Shown piece after piece: positions 18,514-27,392 of a DNA stretch of 64,000 nt. This DNA is from UMGS1663 sp046964515 (GTDB lineage: Bacteria > Bacillota > Clostridia > TANB77 > CAG-508), in assembly GCA_046964515.1 (NCBI GenBank), contig JBKUYM010000006.1:40227-104226 (forward strand), read 5' to 3'. A program made the translations under genes and the position numbers. Under the pieces are notes generated by a model that searched no databases, was not told the origin of the DNA, and was given only the letters and a program-made list of their open reading frames with translations. How positions within the stretch are numbered: position 1 is the stretch's first letter; every line of letters begins with the position of its first letter.

Positions 18514-19366
18514 ATTCTAACACTTGTTTAATAGCTTCCAAGTTATCTATGACACATTGATAACCATATTGATAGCAACTATCTAACTTTTGTGTATCTA
18601 ATAAGCCCACTTTATCTGTATAAACGTTTAACACATAATCGCTCATTTCTAAACTTTCTTCTGATATTTTACTTCCCATAATATCAATGGTTTTCATAAC
18701 AATATCCATCAAATTACTACTTTCATCAATAGGATCTGCATCAAATTTCACAGCAATTACTTTATCTGCACCTTGTTTTTTCACCTCATAAACTGGTATA
18801 TTATCTAAAGTTCCTCCATCCATAAAAGCATGTGTTTTTATTTTACAAGGACTAAATACTGCTGGGAAACTACTGCTAGCCCTTACGGCCTTCCCCACAC
18901 TAATTTGATGGATATATTGCACAGTATCTTCTACTTGCTTAGGAATTCTATTTGTAAAAACATATTCCTTAGATTCTGTAATATCCACACTTGGTATTAC
19001 TAGTGGCATCTTAATTTGACTAATTTCTTTAATTCCTTTTCTAGCAGCCATTTTATCATATACTTTTTCAATCGCCTCTCCACTTTTTAAACCTGTTAAT
19101 ATCTTTTTCTTATTCCTTAGTAAATTTTGTATACCACCTAAAATTGGATTAGTATTAATACCAGCAATATCTTTAGCATATTTTTTAAATAACATATATA
19201 TGTAATAAGGTGAATATCCCATAGCATATAAAGAAGCAATCATACTACCAGCACTTGTTCCACCAATGATATCTATGTTAATTTGATTATCTTCTAATGC
19301 CTTTAATACCCCTGCATGAGCAATTCCTCTAATACCTCCTCCAGATAACGCAATACCTAATTTCAT
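18512..19366 (-). CDS. Patatin-like phospholipase
   Basis: 284 aa. Oxyanion loop GGGIRG at residues 9-14, nucleophile serine in GGTSAGS (GxSxG, about residues 36-42), and catalytic Asp in DGGTLDN (about 187-193). Likely a cytoplasmic or membrane-associated lipid acyl hydrolase of the RssA/YqhO type. Both catalytic residues are present. Its start lies right after a stem that hides the ribosome binding site (19377-19435). Confidence 0.9.
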   Translation of the reverse strand: MKLGIALSGGGIRGIAHAGVLKALEDNQINIDIIGGTSAGSMIASLYAMGYSPYYIYMLFKKYAKDIAGINTNPILGGIQNLLRNKKKILTGLKSGEAIEKVYDKMAARKGIKEISQIKMPLVIPSVDITESKEYVFTNRIPKQVEDTVQYIHQISVGKAVRASSSFPAVFSPCKIKTHAFMDGGTLDNIPVYEVKKQGADKVIAVKFDADPIDESSNLMDIVMKTIDIMGSKISEESLEMSDYVLNVYTDKVGLLDTQKLDSCYQYGYQCVIDNLEAIKQVLE

Positions 19367-19376
19367 ATACCAAAAA

Positions 19377-19435
19377 CCCCCTTTATGATTTATTATAAGT
19401 ATTTACCAATATGCTATGTTTAAACCTAAAGGGGG
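19377..19435 (-). promoter_or_regulatory. Stem sequestering the patatin ribosome binding site
   Basis: On the minus strand CCCCCTTTA pairs with TAAAGGGGG, 41 bases later, and the second arm contains the only purine-rich binding site before the ATG at 19366. Folding would hide the site. On the plus strand it resembles a terminator with a T run, so it might also stop antisense transcription. Confidence 0.5.
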
Positions 19436-19467
19436 CTATTTTTTATTATTTTTCTGTTTTACTAAAA

Positions 19468-20275
19468 TTACATATATAAAATTTTAAATAAATTACTATT
19501 TTCATTATCATCTGAATAAACCGTTAATCTAAAATAGTGATACTCTTTTTGTATAGCAACATATTCATCATAAACAACTATCTTAGAATGCGTTGGTCTT
19601 GTAAAAGAAGTAGTTTTTAAGTTATCCCAAGCTTTATTATCTGTAGAAGCTTGTAGAGTTACCCTCACACTAGAAGCCCTCGCAGCATCTAAATTTCCAA
19701 CTGCTACATAAATATATAAGTTACTTACTTTATCAGAAATACTATGTGAAAAAGGGGTTATCGTTTGTCCTGTTGAAATAGTTGCACTAGATGTTGAAAA
19801 ACTAATTGGTTTTTTAGCTATCATATAAGATAAATTTTCAATGATAGTATCTACACTAGCATTATCTTCTATCGCTACATTACTATTTTGAAGATTCTTT
19901 ATTGCTGCAGTTTTTAACTTTACGAAATCAGCTTCTAGCAAATCATAGTTATTTTGTAAGTTCGTTACTTGCTCTTGTAAATTACGAATGGTATCTTTTT
20001 GTTTATCTATTTGTTGTTGAAGGGCAGCAATCGTTTCACTATCTCCTGAAGTACCTCCGAGAAGTTTGTCCACCTGTCTCTAATTGTGCATATAATTTAT
20101 TTAACTGTGCCGCTTCTGATTGGCCTGCTATACTCATATTTTCTTTGGCTTGTTTTGCCTTTGTGATAATACCATCATCTCCAATCGTTGCATTTAAACT
20201 AATACCTGCTAAAATAATAACGATAATAATGGTTATCACTAAAGATACCATGGTTATTCCCTTTTCTTTTTTCAT
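19468..20275 (-). CDS. Prepilin-like protein, coiled coil plus beta-rich tail; frame shifted once at CGG
   Basis: Prepilin-like N-terminus: KKEKG then ITMVSLVITIIIVIILAGI, with cleavage expected after Gly6 and no Glu at mature position 5. Frame 0 ends after 78 aa at GGQTS-R-R-Y. Dropping one C from TCT-CGG-AGG (CGG 20057-20059) gives GGQTSGGTSGDSETIAAL and runs on to 19468, about 268 aa in total. Residues 85-125 form a coiled coil (LQQQIDKQKDTIRNLQEQV), followed by about 110 residues that look beta-rich (discoidin-like character, uncertain). Own promoter with the shared palindromic spacer. It sits directly behind the SpaA-like gene. Confidence 0.8.
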
Positions 20276-20308
20276 GTTTTTCTCCTTTTATCATACGTAT
20301 CTTCTTTT

Positions 20309-20337
20309 ATTTTACATTACCTTTTGGTTAAAGTCAA
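20309..20337 (-). promoter_or_regulatory. Prepilin cassette promoter with ACC-N4-GGT palindrome
   Basis: On the minus strand TTGACT, 17 bases, TAAAAT. The spacer contains AACCAAAAGGTAA, a palindrome (ACC-N4-GGT) shared with seven other prepilin-like genes here. A conserved ACATAAAAT box lies about 55 bases further upstream. Confidence 0.75.
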
Positions 20338-20433
20338 TTTTTTCTTTACTTTTTTATTTTCCTTTTTATGCCTGTTCTTTTCAATTGATTTTATGTTATT
20401 AAATGCATATATATCTTTTTTATATTTATCCTA

Positions 20434-22563
20434 TTAGTAACCTGTTTTTGGTAAATCTTTTATTGTCATAGATTTATTTTGAATTTCTAATACGATTACT
20501 TGTAGATGTTCTTCTATGGTAGTTTCTATTTCTTGTGTGTTTAATTCATAATCTTTTCCTGCTTCTATTTCTTTGATGAGATAAGTTCCTTTTTCCAACC
20601 ACTTAGATTGGGCAATCCCTTCTTGATTAGTGATAATTCTATCTTTTAAATTTCCCTGTTTATCACGTATTTCAAATTTCACATTGGAAATAGCACTTCC
20701 TTTTTTTTGCCCATTCACCAAATTATCATCTTGACTCGTTTTTATTATTTTAATTTTTCCTTTTATTTTTTCATTTTCCACTTGTATATAAGAAACTTCT
20801 TTTTCTTTTACTTCTACACAAATGGCTTCTTCTTGTAATACATATTGCGCATTTGTCTCTACTTCTTGTAAATAATATAGACCAATAGGAAGTGCTTTTG
20901 TTATGGCTTTTCCTTGTTCATTTGTTATCATGGTATCTACTATTTCTTGTTTATCGTTTTTAACTTCAAATTTAACCCCTTTAATGGGGATGGCTCTATC
21001 TTCTTTATCTACTTTGTAAACCTCAATTTGCCCTTTTTTCTTCACATTTTCAATGATTTGTGTGCATAATTTGTTCCATTCAATTACTATTTGTGTATCA
21101 GTAGCTATTTCATAGCCTTGTTTTGTCTTTATTTCTCGTATAGTATATATTCCAATGGGCAAATCTTTAACATAGGCTTCTCCTTTTTCATCTGTTATCA
21201 TGTGTGTTATTAAATTTCCTCCTCTATCAATTAATTCAAATTCTACTTTTTCTAAACGTATTTCCGGATTTTCTTTATCTACCTTAATCATTTTCAAATC
21301 TCCCCTCTTTTTTGTATTATCCCAAACAATTTCAGATGTTTTTCCCCATTCTAATAAAACTTGTCGTTCTTCTTCATCTAATACATAATCTTCATTTGTT
21401 TTTACTTCTTTTATGGTTACTATCTGTGGAAATAATTTATCCACCAAAATTTTACCATCTTGATTCGTGGTATATTCTCCTATCTTTTCACCTGTTTGTG
21501 AAAAAATAGAAAAACTAACACCTGCCATTGGTTTTTTCGTTTGTGCATCTACTTTTAATAATTCTAACTTACTAGTGTCTCCTCGAATACTAAGAGATGT
21601 AGCTGTGTTAGCCGTTTCCCATCCAGCAGTATAAGTAATATAATTTTGTGCTTTCTCTATATGACTTTTACAATAATAAACAGGGTTTGTTTTTATCACA
21701 GCCTCTTCAATAAAAATATTGATTTTTTCATTTTGTTTTATCTGTTTAACAGGCACGGCTACCTTAAAATCTGTTTGCGCTTGTTGTCTTATTTCTTCAT
21801 TCTTTAAATTTAATATTTTAGTACCTTCTACTTGATTACTTATACGAATTTGATAATCTTTTAGTGTATGGTTAGCAGTTACTTTATAGGGTTGTACATA
21901 ATAGGTAACATTATCTATTTCTTCTAAATATTTTTCACCTTGCTGTTGTATATACACTTCTGGTTTGGTATAGCTTTGTGTTCCTGTTATTCCATAGGTA
22001 TATAGAGCCTGTGCTACTTCTAGTACTTTGGAACCTCTTCTTTGAATTTCTTCTATAGAGTTGCCATCTACTGGTCGATTACCCACTATATATTTTTCTT
22101 TTGGAGATACTTTCTGTGCATAACTATGTAGGGCTACTTTGGTCGCTGTATAGAAATCATCATCACATTCTAAATTCCAACTTTGGTAATTGGATCCCAT
22201 ATACCCCTTATGCAAAATTCTCCAAATAACAGGATCATTCTCTTTACTTAAACTGACATCATATGTCTCATATCCTGTACCTATTCCTTCCCTTTCTGGT
22301 TGAATACAAAATGCAGGATACTTTTTACCTTCTTCTTTATCTATATAATACACATACCATACAATTTTATAACTCCATTTTTGATAGTCTTCCATCCAAT
22401 ATTCTAATAAAGAATCACATTCATGGTCTCCTTGTAGAGCTAAAATACCACCTTCTTTAATATTGGCTTTTATCATTGGATATGGGATTCCTAATAATGC
22501 TATTTGTATGAGAATACATAATAGTAAAGTTATTTTCATAGCTTTCTTTCTTAAAGTTTTCAT
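20434..22563 (-). CDS. Thioester/SpaA-type surface adhesin with shortened LPKTG end
   Basis: 709 aa. Signal peptide (ITLLLCILIQIALLGIPYP), then a thioester-like domain with FCIQPEREG and a Gln-containing WNLECDD...ATKVALHSYAQ (PF08341-like; internal Cys-Gln bond in relatives). Residues 335-700 hold four SpaA/prealbumin-like repeats, each with the pattern KxDxE...GVxFxL/I..G...T..G.A....LPxGxYxL.E. Such proteins are pilus-tip or wall adhesins that attach covalently to host targets. The chain ends at DLPKTGY: the sorting pentapeptide is there, but the hydrophobic helix and basic tail that sortase needs are missing. The prepilin cassette begins just beyond this point. Confidence 0.85.
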   Translation of the reverse strand: MKTLRKKAMKITLLLCILIQIALLGIPYPMIKANIKEGGILALQGDHECDSLLEYWMEDYQKWSYKIVWYVYYIDKEEGKKYPAFCIQPEREGIGTGYETYDVSLSKENDPVIWRILHKGYMGSNYQSWNLECDDDFYTATKVALHSYAQKVSPKEKYIVGNRPVDGNSIEEIQRRGSKVLEVAQALYTYGITGTQSYTKPEVYIQQQGEKYLEEIDNVTYYVQPYKVTANHTLKDYQIRISNQVEGTKILNLKNEEIRQQAQTDFKVAVPVKQIKQNEKINIFIEEAVIKTNPVYYCKSHIEKAQNYITYTAGWETANTATSLSIRGDTSKLELLKVDAQTKKPMAGVSFSIFSQTGEKIGEYTTNQDGKILVDKLFPQIVTIKEVKTNEDYVLDEEERQVLLEWGKTSEIVWDNTKKRGDLKMIKVDKENPEIRLEKVEFELIDRGGNLITHMITDEKGEAYVKDLPIGIYTIREIKTKQGYEIATDTQIVIEWNKLCTQIIENVKKKGQIEVYKVDKEDRAIPIKGVKFEVKNDKQEIVDTMITNEQGKAITKALPIGLYYLQEVETNAQYVLQEEAICVEVKEKEVSYIQVENEKIKGKIKIIKTSQDDNLVNGQKKGSAISNVKFEIRDKQGNLKDRIITNQEGIAQSKWLEKGTYLIKEIEAGKDYELNTQEIETTIEEHLQVIVLEIQNKSMTIKDLPKTGY

Positions 22564-22599
22564 AGTATTTCCTTCTTTCTTTATTTTAAATTGGGAACA

Positions 22600-22642
22600 A
22601 AAAAAGAGCCAAATAAAACGTTTTACGCTTTATTTAGCCCCT
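22600..22642 (-). terminator. Terminator of the rpsF-ssb-rpsR operon
   Basis: GGCTAAATAAA / TTTATTTGGC stem with a T-rich side between rpsR and the adhesin gene. Confidence 0.75.
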
Positions 22643-22673
22643 ATTTTTATCATCCTCTATTTTTATTGCTATA

Positions 22674-22958
22674 TTATTCTTGTGTAAATGGTAATATGGC
22701 AATTTGTCTTGCTCTTTTAATAGCAAGTGTGATGTCTCTTTGATGTTTTGCACAAGCTCCGGTTGCTCTTCTAGGTAAGATTTTACCTTTATCATTGATA
22801 AATTTCTTTAATTGTTCTGCATTCTTATAATCTAAAACAAGATTTTTGTCTGCACATAAAGGACAAACTTTCTTTCTCATTTTTCTAAACCTTGGATTAT
22901 AATCATCATCAGCATTATTATTTCTATTATTTCTCTTATTTGGTTTTCTATCTGCCAT
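22674..22958 (-). CDS. rpsR: 30S ribosomal protein S18
   Basis: 94 aa with a basic N-terminal extension (RKPNKRNNRNN) and the S18 core: CPLCADKNLVLDYKNAEQLKKF, then GKILPRRATGACAKHQRDITLAIKRARQIAILPF. The two-Cys pair near residue 32 suggests a zinc-binding form. Last gene of the conserved rpsF-ssb-rpsR operon. Forms part of the small-subunit platform next to S6. Confidence 0.97.
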   Translation of the reverse strand: MADRKPNKRNNRNNNADDDYNPRFRKMRKKVCPLCADKNLVLDYKNAEQLKKFINDKGKILPRRATGACAKHQRDITLAIKRARQIAILPFTQE

Positions 22959-22997
22959 CGTCTTTTCCCCCCTAACTTACTGTTTTTTTATTCTATT

Positions 22998-23423
22998 TTA
23001 AAATGGTAGGTCATCTCCTGAAGACACTTCAAAGTCAGAACTGCTATTGGTATCTGGCATAGTTCCGAAGGTAGGATCAAATCCTCCTGCAGATTCTCCC
23101 TCTCTTTTGCTATCTGCAAAATAAGCTTCTTCTGCTACCACTTCGGTTATGTAATGTTTTTGTCCTTGATCATCATCCCAAGTTCTCGTTTGTAGTCTTC
23201 CAATGACACCTACTTGTTGGCCTTTTCTGAAATATTTGCTACAGAATTCACCTAATTTACTCCAAGCAACAATGTTAATAAAGTCTGCTTGGCGTTCTTC
23301 TCCTTGTCTTGTAAATCTTCTATTTACTGCTAGACTAAAAGAAGCAACTAATGTGTTATTTGTTTGTGTGTATCTTACTTCTGGATCTCTGGTTAATCTT
23401 CCCATTAAAATAACTTTGTTCAT
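22998..23423 (-). CDS. ssb: Single-stranded DNA-binding protein
   Basis: 141 aa. OB-fold opening MNKVILMGRLTRDPEVRYT, strand FSLAVNRRF, and the acidic protein-interaction tip DDLPF at the C-terminus. Middle gene of the rpsF-ssb-rpsR operon, 36 bases after rpsF. Binds single-stranded DNA in replication, repair and recombination. Confidence 0.97.
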   Translation of the reverse strand: MNKVILMGRLTRDPEVRYTQTNNTLVASFSLAVNRRFTRQGEERQADFINIVAWSKLGEFCSKYFRKGQQVGVIGRLQTRTWDDDQGQKHYITEVVAEEAYFADSKREGESAGGFDPTFGTMPDTNSSSDFEVSSGDDLPF

Positions 23424-23459
23424 ATTTTACACCTTACCTTTCTTAAAAGGCCCCTTATA

Positions 23460-23744
23460 CTAATCCTCAACTTTAATTGTCATGAATTTGATAACTTCAT
23501 CTGTAATTCTATAGTTTCTTTCAAGTTCTGTGATTAGGTTTGGATTTGCTTCGAAATGATATACAACATAATATCCTTCTGTATTTTTTTGGATTTCATA
23601 AGCTAATTTTCTTTTTCCTAATTCGTCTGCTTTTTCTACTTTACCATCAGTATTAATTAAGTCTGTGAATTTTTTTACTAAGGCTTTCATACCTTCTTCA
23701 TCAACACTTGGATTAATAATGATTACACTTTCGTATTTATTCAT
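23460..23744 (-). CDS. rpsF: 30S ribosomal protein S6
   Basis: 94 aa with the S6 signatures MNKYESVIIINPSVDEEG, GKRKLAYEIQKNTEGYYVVYHFEA and LERNYRITDEVIKFM. AAAAGGAGG lies 8 bases before the ATG. First gene of the rpsF-ssb-rpsR operon; its product binds S18 in the 30S platform. Confidence 0.97.
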   Translation of the reverse strand: MNKYESVIIINPSVDEEGMKALVKKFTDLINTDGKVEKADELGKRKLAYEIQKNTEGYYVVYHFEANPNLITELERNYRITDEVIKFMTIKVED

Positions 23745-23802
23745 TATTGTTCACCTCCTTTTGGATTATTAACCTACATACTTTTATGTAAGTAAGGACG
23801 TA

Positions 23803-23838
23803 AAAATAGCAACGCTATTCTTACAACGTTGCTATTTT
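23803..23838 (-). terminator. Terminator of the XRE gene
   Basis: AAAATAGCAACG / CGTTGCTATTTT, 12 bp with a 12-base loop, between the XRE gene and rpsF. Confidence 0.85.
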
Positions 23839-23907
23839 ACCATATTTTTGTATATAATACAAGTGTTTTGGAAGATTTTATGAAAAATAAATGCAAGAAA
23901 AGAGGTG

Positions 23908-24243
23908 TTATTCTTCTCTTGTTTTATTAAAATATGTAATTAAATGTTCTATGGTCTCCTTGTTTTCTGGTCTTAACTTTTCAAATCCTAATAAGGAAAA
24001 AGGGATATTATTTTCTTTTTTTAATTGTAAGTAATCGGAAAAAATTTCATCTAAGCCAATATTAAAAAGGTTACAAATTTTGACTAATACTTCATAAGAA
24101 GGTTTTGCTCTATCTTGTTCTACATCGCTAATATATCTAGAAGATACTTCTACTGCCTCTGCTAATTTTTCTTGTGTATACCCATAACTTTTTCGAATTT
24201 TTTTTATATTTTCTCCTATCTTAATTGTTCTTGGTTTCTTCAT
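23908..24243 (-). CDS. XRE-family transcriptional regulator
   Basis: 111 aa. Residues 12-66 form a Cro/CI-type helix-turn-helix (IRKSYGYTQEKLAEAVEVSSRYISDVEQDRAKPSYEVL is the relevant span; recognition helix SSRYISDVEQ). The tail (residues 70-111) is helical and polar. Monocistronic, ended by the hairpin before rpsF. Target unknown. Confidence 0.85.
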   Translation of the reverse strand: MKKPRTIKIGENIKKIRKSYGYTQEKLAEAVEVSSRYISDVEQDRAKPSYEVLVKICNLFNIGLDEIFSDYLQLKKENNIPFSLLGFEKLRPENKETIEHLITYFNKTREE

Positions 24244-24331
24244 TTTTTATCACCCTTATTTCCATTTTTTTCTATGTTATACCAAATTTTTACTGGTAAA
24301 TAAAGGATATAAGTTCGTTTTTTATCAGTTT

Positions 24332-24472
24332 TTATTTCTCTTTCAAAAATTTCTTTAGTAAATCATCTAATTTTTCTTTTTCTTTCCTAATTTTTTCCTT
24401 CTCTACTGGTCTTTCTATTAACTGTTTTATTACTTGAATTTGTTTTTCAATTTCTGCTTGTAGCTTATCCAT
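24332..24472 (-). CDS. Small helical protein, 46 aa, possibly Spo0E-like
   Basis: Not a long ORF but well supported: GAGAGG lies 9 bases before the ATG and the frame is fully helical and charged (MDKLQAEIEKQIQVIKQL...EKLDDLLKKFLKEK). Length and the late xxxLDxLLxxFL pattern resemble Spo0E-family aspartyl-phosphate phosphatases, whose SQELDxLI motif is only partly matched here. It sits next to sporulation genes, which fits, but the assignment is tentative. Confidence 0.5.
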   Translation of the reverse strand: MDKLQAEIEKQIQVIKQLIERPVEKEKIRKEKEKLDDLLKKFLKEK

Positions 24473-24519
24473 CTTCTATTTCCTCTCTTTTTTTCTTAGT
24501 TTATGCTTTTTTCTACTTT

Positions 24520-25207
24520 TTATACTTGGTTATACATTTTCTCTTCTTTTTCTTTTGGCATGTGTAATACTTCATAGATTTTTATTTTATTTTTATATTT
24601 CTTATTTTCTCGAATAACCAAATACCACAAATAACCTAATATCCATAAAATAGCAATATTCTTAAAATATAAAATTGCAATGCTGGTTACTGCTGTTAAT
24701 ATAGCAATGGTTATATTGGAAATCATATTTACCTGCTTATACGCTTCTTCTAATCCAAAGACCATATGTAAACTGTTTTTTATTACTCTTCCACCATCTA
24801 ATGGATAAATAGGAATGAGATTGTAAAGTCCTAATAAAATATTACTATACATGACTCATTGTCTATCCATTCCTAGGAAAGATACATCCCATAGGCAATA
24901 GATAATTATGCAGATAACATTGGTTATCGGTCCTGCTAAAGCAATTAATATTTTTTTTATTGCTAATGTATTCGCTTTTCCTATTTTATGATTATAATCT
25001 TTACAAGTAATATTAAACCCTACACTAACACCAAAGGGCATTATGGTAAAAGATTTTGGCTTGAAACCGGAGTAATATACCTGCTACCATATGTCCCAAT
25101 TCATGTATAATTGCAAATAGCATTAGTACTCCATAGATTTCAATTTGTCTGGTTATGATAAATAATATAATAAAAATAAAGATTTTCAGATTTAGTCTTA
25201 TTTGCAT
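24520..25207 (-). CDS. SpoIVFB-like M50 intramembrane metalloprotease; CGG frameshift plus in-frame TGA
   Basis: Site-2-protease-type enzyme. Residues 25-45 hold IIHELGHMVAGILL (zinc motif HExxH). The frame is lost at CTC-CGG-TTT (25067-25069); dropping one C gives ILLGFKPKSFTIMPFGVSVGF, the expected continuation. A TGA at 24856-24858 then interrupts the same frame between MDRQ and VMYSNILLGLYN; after it NLIPIYPLDGGRV supplies the third zinc ligand. Total about 228 aa. SpoIVFB activates the mother-cell sigma-K in spores, and its partner SpoIVFA-like gene is just upstream. With two lesions it may be a pseudogene. TGA is used as a stop elsewhere in the window. Confidence 0.75.
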
Positions 25208-25221
25208 ACTGATTTTCCTTT

Positions 25222-26181
25222 CTAAGTAAATGATAAAATATATTCTGGGTCTACTACTCTTCCACTTTTTCTAACTTCAAAGTGTAGATGTGGCCCTGTT
25301 GCTTTTCCAGTAGATCCTACTTCTCCTAATTGTTGACCTTGCTTAATAGTCTCTCCTTCTTTTACATATATTTTTTGACTATGTGCATACAAAGTAACTA
25401 CATCCCCATTTTGAATATATACATGATTACCATAATCGCCTTGTGAAGATACCATTGTTACTGTTCCTTCCATAGCTGCTACAAATATAGTTCCTGCATT
25501 AACCCCTATATCTATACCTGCATGATTTGCAGAAACAATATCAGTTGGGGTTCTTGCACCATAGTGTGAAGTAATCGTTCCTTTTAATGGCAATATAAAA
25601 TTATAATTTGCTTTTATCTCATTTGCATCAATTTGCATTTGCGATAATTGTACATTTTCTTGTTCATCACTAGAAGTAGCTACTGTTTCATTTACTAGTG
25701 CCTGCCCTTCCTCTCCTCCTCCGACACCGCCTACTTGCTCATTGCTTTGTGTATTTTCCTGTTCATTTGTAACTTCATTTGTCTGTGTATTTACTTGCTC
25801 ATTGGCGTTTTCTTTTGCTTCATCCTCTTTCCCTAAATCTTCAAAAAAACCTTTTAAATGTTCATTATAATAATTCGTACCAGATTGATAAAGCGTTTCA
25901 AAATTAATATCATAAGATAAAAATTCTTTTGCCTTTTGAATAACGTCTTCTGAAAATAAGTAATCTGAATTTTTTATTAAATAGAAAATAAAATAGACCA
26001 ATAAACAAATTAAAATTTGTAGTATTAGTTTTTTAAATAGACTATATTGTGCCTTTGTTTTTGTATTTACACGTGATGTAGGAACCCTTATCCCACTATG
26101 ACTATCTTGTCTACTTTTTCTTCTTTGATAAATCTCTTCTGCTCGTCTAATTCTTTCTTCTGAACTCATCGTTCTTTCCAA
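25222..26181 (-). CDS. M23-domain membrane protein (SpoIVFA-like)
   Basis: 319 aa. Basic cytoplasmic N-terminus, one membrane helix (LILQILICLLVYFIFYLI, about residues 50-67), a Thr/Gln/Glu-rich linker (residues 110-185) and a C-terminal LytM/M23 domain with zinc ligands in HAGIDIG and HLHFEVRKSG. Both ligand motifs are intact. M23-M50 gene pairs are the spoIVFA-spoIVFB arrangement; SpoIVFA holds and inhibits SpoIVFB. Fifteen bases separate it from the M50 gene. It could alternatively be a SpoIIQ-like or cell-wall hydrolase. Confidence 0.8.
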   Translation of the reverse strand: MERTMSSEERIRRAEEIYQRRKSRQDSHSGIRVPTSRVNTKTKAQYSLFKKLILQILICLLVYFIFYLIKNSDYLFSEDVIQKAKEFLSYDINFETLYQSGTNYYNEHLKGFFEDLGKEDEAKENANEQVNTQTNEVTNEQENTQSNEQVGGVGGGEEGQALVNETVATSSDEQENVQLSQMQIDANEIKANYNFILPLKGTITSHYGARTPTDIVSANHAGIDIGVNAGTIFVAAMEGTVTMVSSQGDYGNHVYIQNGDVVTLYAHSQKIYVKEGETIKQGQQLGEVGSTGKATGPHLHFEVRKSGRVVDPEYILSFT

Positions 26182-26279
26182 ATTACAACACCTCTTCCTT
26201 TGTAGGCTATTTGTTCATATATATGTTTCTTTTTTATTTTTATACCAGTACCTTTCTTTTTTGTTTTTTAAACTAAAAA

Positions 26280-26314
26280 AATTATCTGAAAAGGAATAAC
26301 CTTTTCGGATAATT
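26280..26314 (-). terminator. Rho-independent terminator
   Basis: AATTATCTGAAAAGG / CCTTTTCGGATAATT (15 bp, one wobble, 5-base loop) followed by T-rich sequence, downstream of the 116-aa gene. Confidence 0.9.
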
Positions 26315-26331
26315 TTAATTACGGTTTCTAC

Positions 26332-26682
26332 TTATCTAAGTAATATTGAAATCACACTTAACAGTGAAAACATACTAAAAAAAATAGTAGCTGCTTTCAT
26401 TTTTTTATATTTCTGCATTAACTTTTTATGATTACTTCTCATCGTATATTCTTTTTCATCTACTTCTTGTATATATTCTTGTATAATTAGTTCCGCTTCC
26501 TTTACAACATAATCTTCTGTTTTTACTTTTATTTTCTTATTTTCCTCTCTCTTCTTTTGCTCTACTGTTTCTACTACCTTATGTATCTGTTTATTTCCTT
26601 TTAATACTACAAAAGCTTCTTCTATCATATTGGATGGCAAATCCTTTAAAATAACCATATTTTTCATGTGACGTACTTCCAT
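26332..26682 (-). CDS. Tail-anchored membrane protein, 116 aa, unknown
   Basis: Starts MEVRHMKNMVILKDLPSNMI; residues 45-85 are highly charged and helical, residues 96-115 form a single C-terminal membrane helix (TIFFSMFSLLSVISILL) ending in Arg. The layout suggests a tail-anchored cytoplasmic protein. GGAGC sits 9 bases before the ATG. It lies between YyaC-like and SpoIVFA-like genes, so a sporulation role is possible. I do not recognise the family. Confidence 0.6.
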   Translation of the reverse strand: MEVRHMKNMVILKDLPSNMIEEAFVVLKGNKQIHKVVETVEQKKREENKKIKVKTEDYVVKEAELIIQEYIQEVDEKEYTMRSNHKKLMQKYKKMKAATIFFSMFSLLSVISILLR

Positions 26683-26775
26683 ATAAACGCTCCTTTTTTT
26701 CTTAATTAATTTTGTTCTTGTTTATATAGATTTTTTCCATTTTTTTGAAAAATATACAAAAGGCTATGGTTTCTT

Positions 26776-27349
26776 TTATAAATATTCTATTACTTCAAAA
26801 ATACTATCTGCAACCATATCTGCTAAATGCATAACCAGATTTAAAGACACGTTTTGTAACATGGTAAAATTATAGCTTGGTACTTTAAAATCTTTTCCTA
26901 CGACTGCTTTTATACTAATATCTCCAATAGCAATTTTATTTTTATGCAAACCTTTTCCTAAAATCGTTTTTTCTTTAGATACGTAAATGTTACCTATATT
27001 TTCTTTTTTAGAGAGGGCTGCATCAATAACAATGATACATGTATCATATGGATTTTCATTAATTTGTTTTTGATACTGTTCTATATTTTCATAAGAAATT
27101 GTTCTTTCTAGATTGCCATATACTTGTATATTGAAGGTATTATAAGGTTCTAATTTTTTTAATAATTTTGTACCTACTAATGGTCCAAAGCAATCCCCTA
27201 TAATTTTATCACTACCAATACAAAGAAAAATCATTTCCATATAATTATGTTTCTTTTTTTCATGGTATAAACCGCATACTTAGCTCTTGAATTAATCTTT
27301 CTTTTGTTGTTTCGGAAGTTTTTTTATCTATATTTTGATAAAATTCCAC
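26776..27349 (-). CDS. YyaC-like spore protein (GPR-related), frame shifted once at CGG
   Basis: The core (27240 leftward) contains MIFLCIGSDKIIGDCFGPLVGTKLL, the signature of the YyaC/TIGR02841 family, which resembles germination protease GPR. Taken alone it lacks the usual N-terminal 35-50 residues. An upstream frame with AGGTGA and GTG at 27349 supplies them (EFYQNIDKKTSETTKERLIQELSM) but loses frame at ATG-CGG-TTT (27272-27274). Dropping one C gives SMGLYHEKKKHNYMEMIFLCIG, a continuous 190-aa protein. Function in relatives: spore-associated, exact role unknown. Without recoding the downstream ATG at 27240 has no convincing binding site. Confidence 0.75.
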
Positions 27350-27392
27350 ATTCTCACCTTTTTCTATGCTTTGATAATTTATTGTATTAAAT

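Noticed and set aside
24856..24858. TGA as a sense codon (alternative genetic code)
   Set aside because: TGA ends several good short genes in the window, and conserved Trp positions use TGG.
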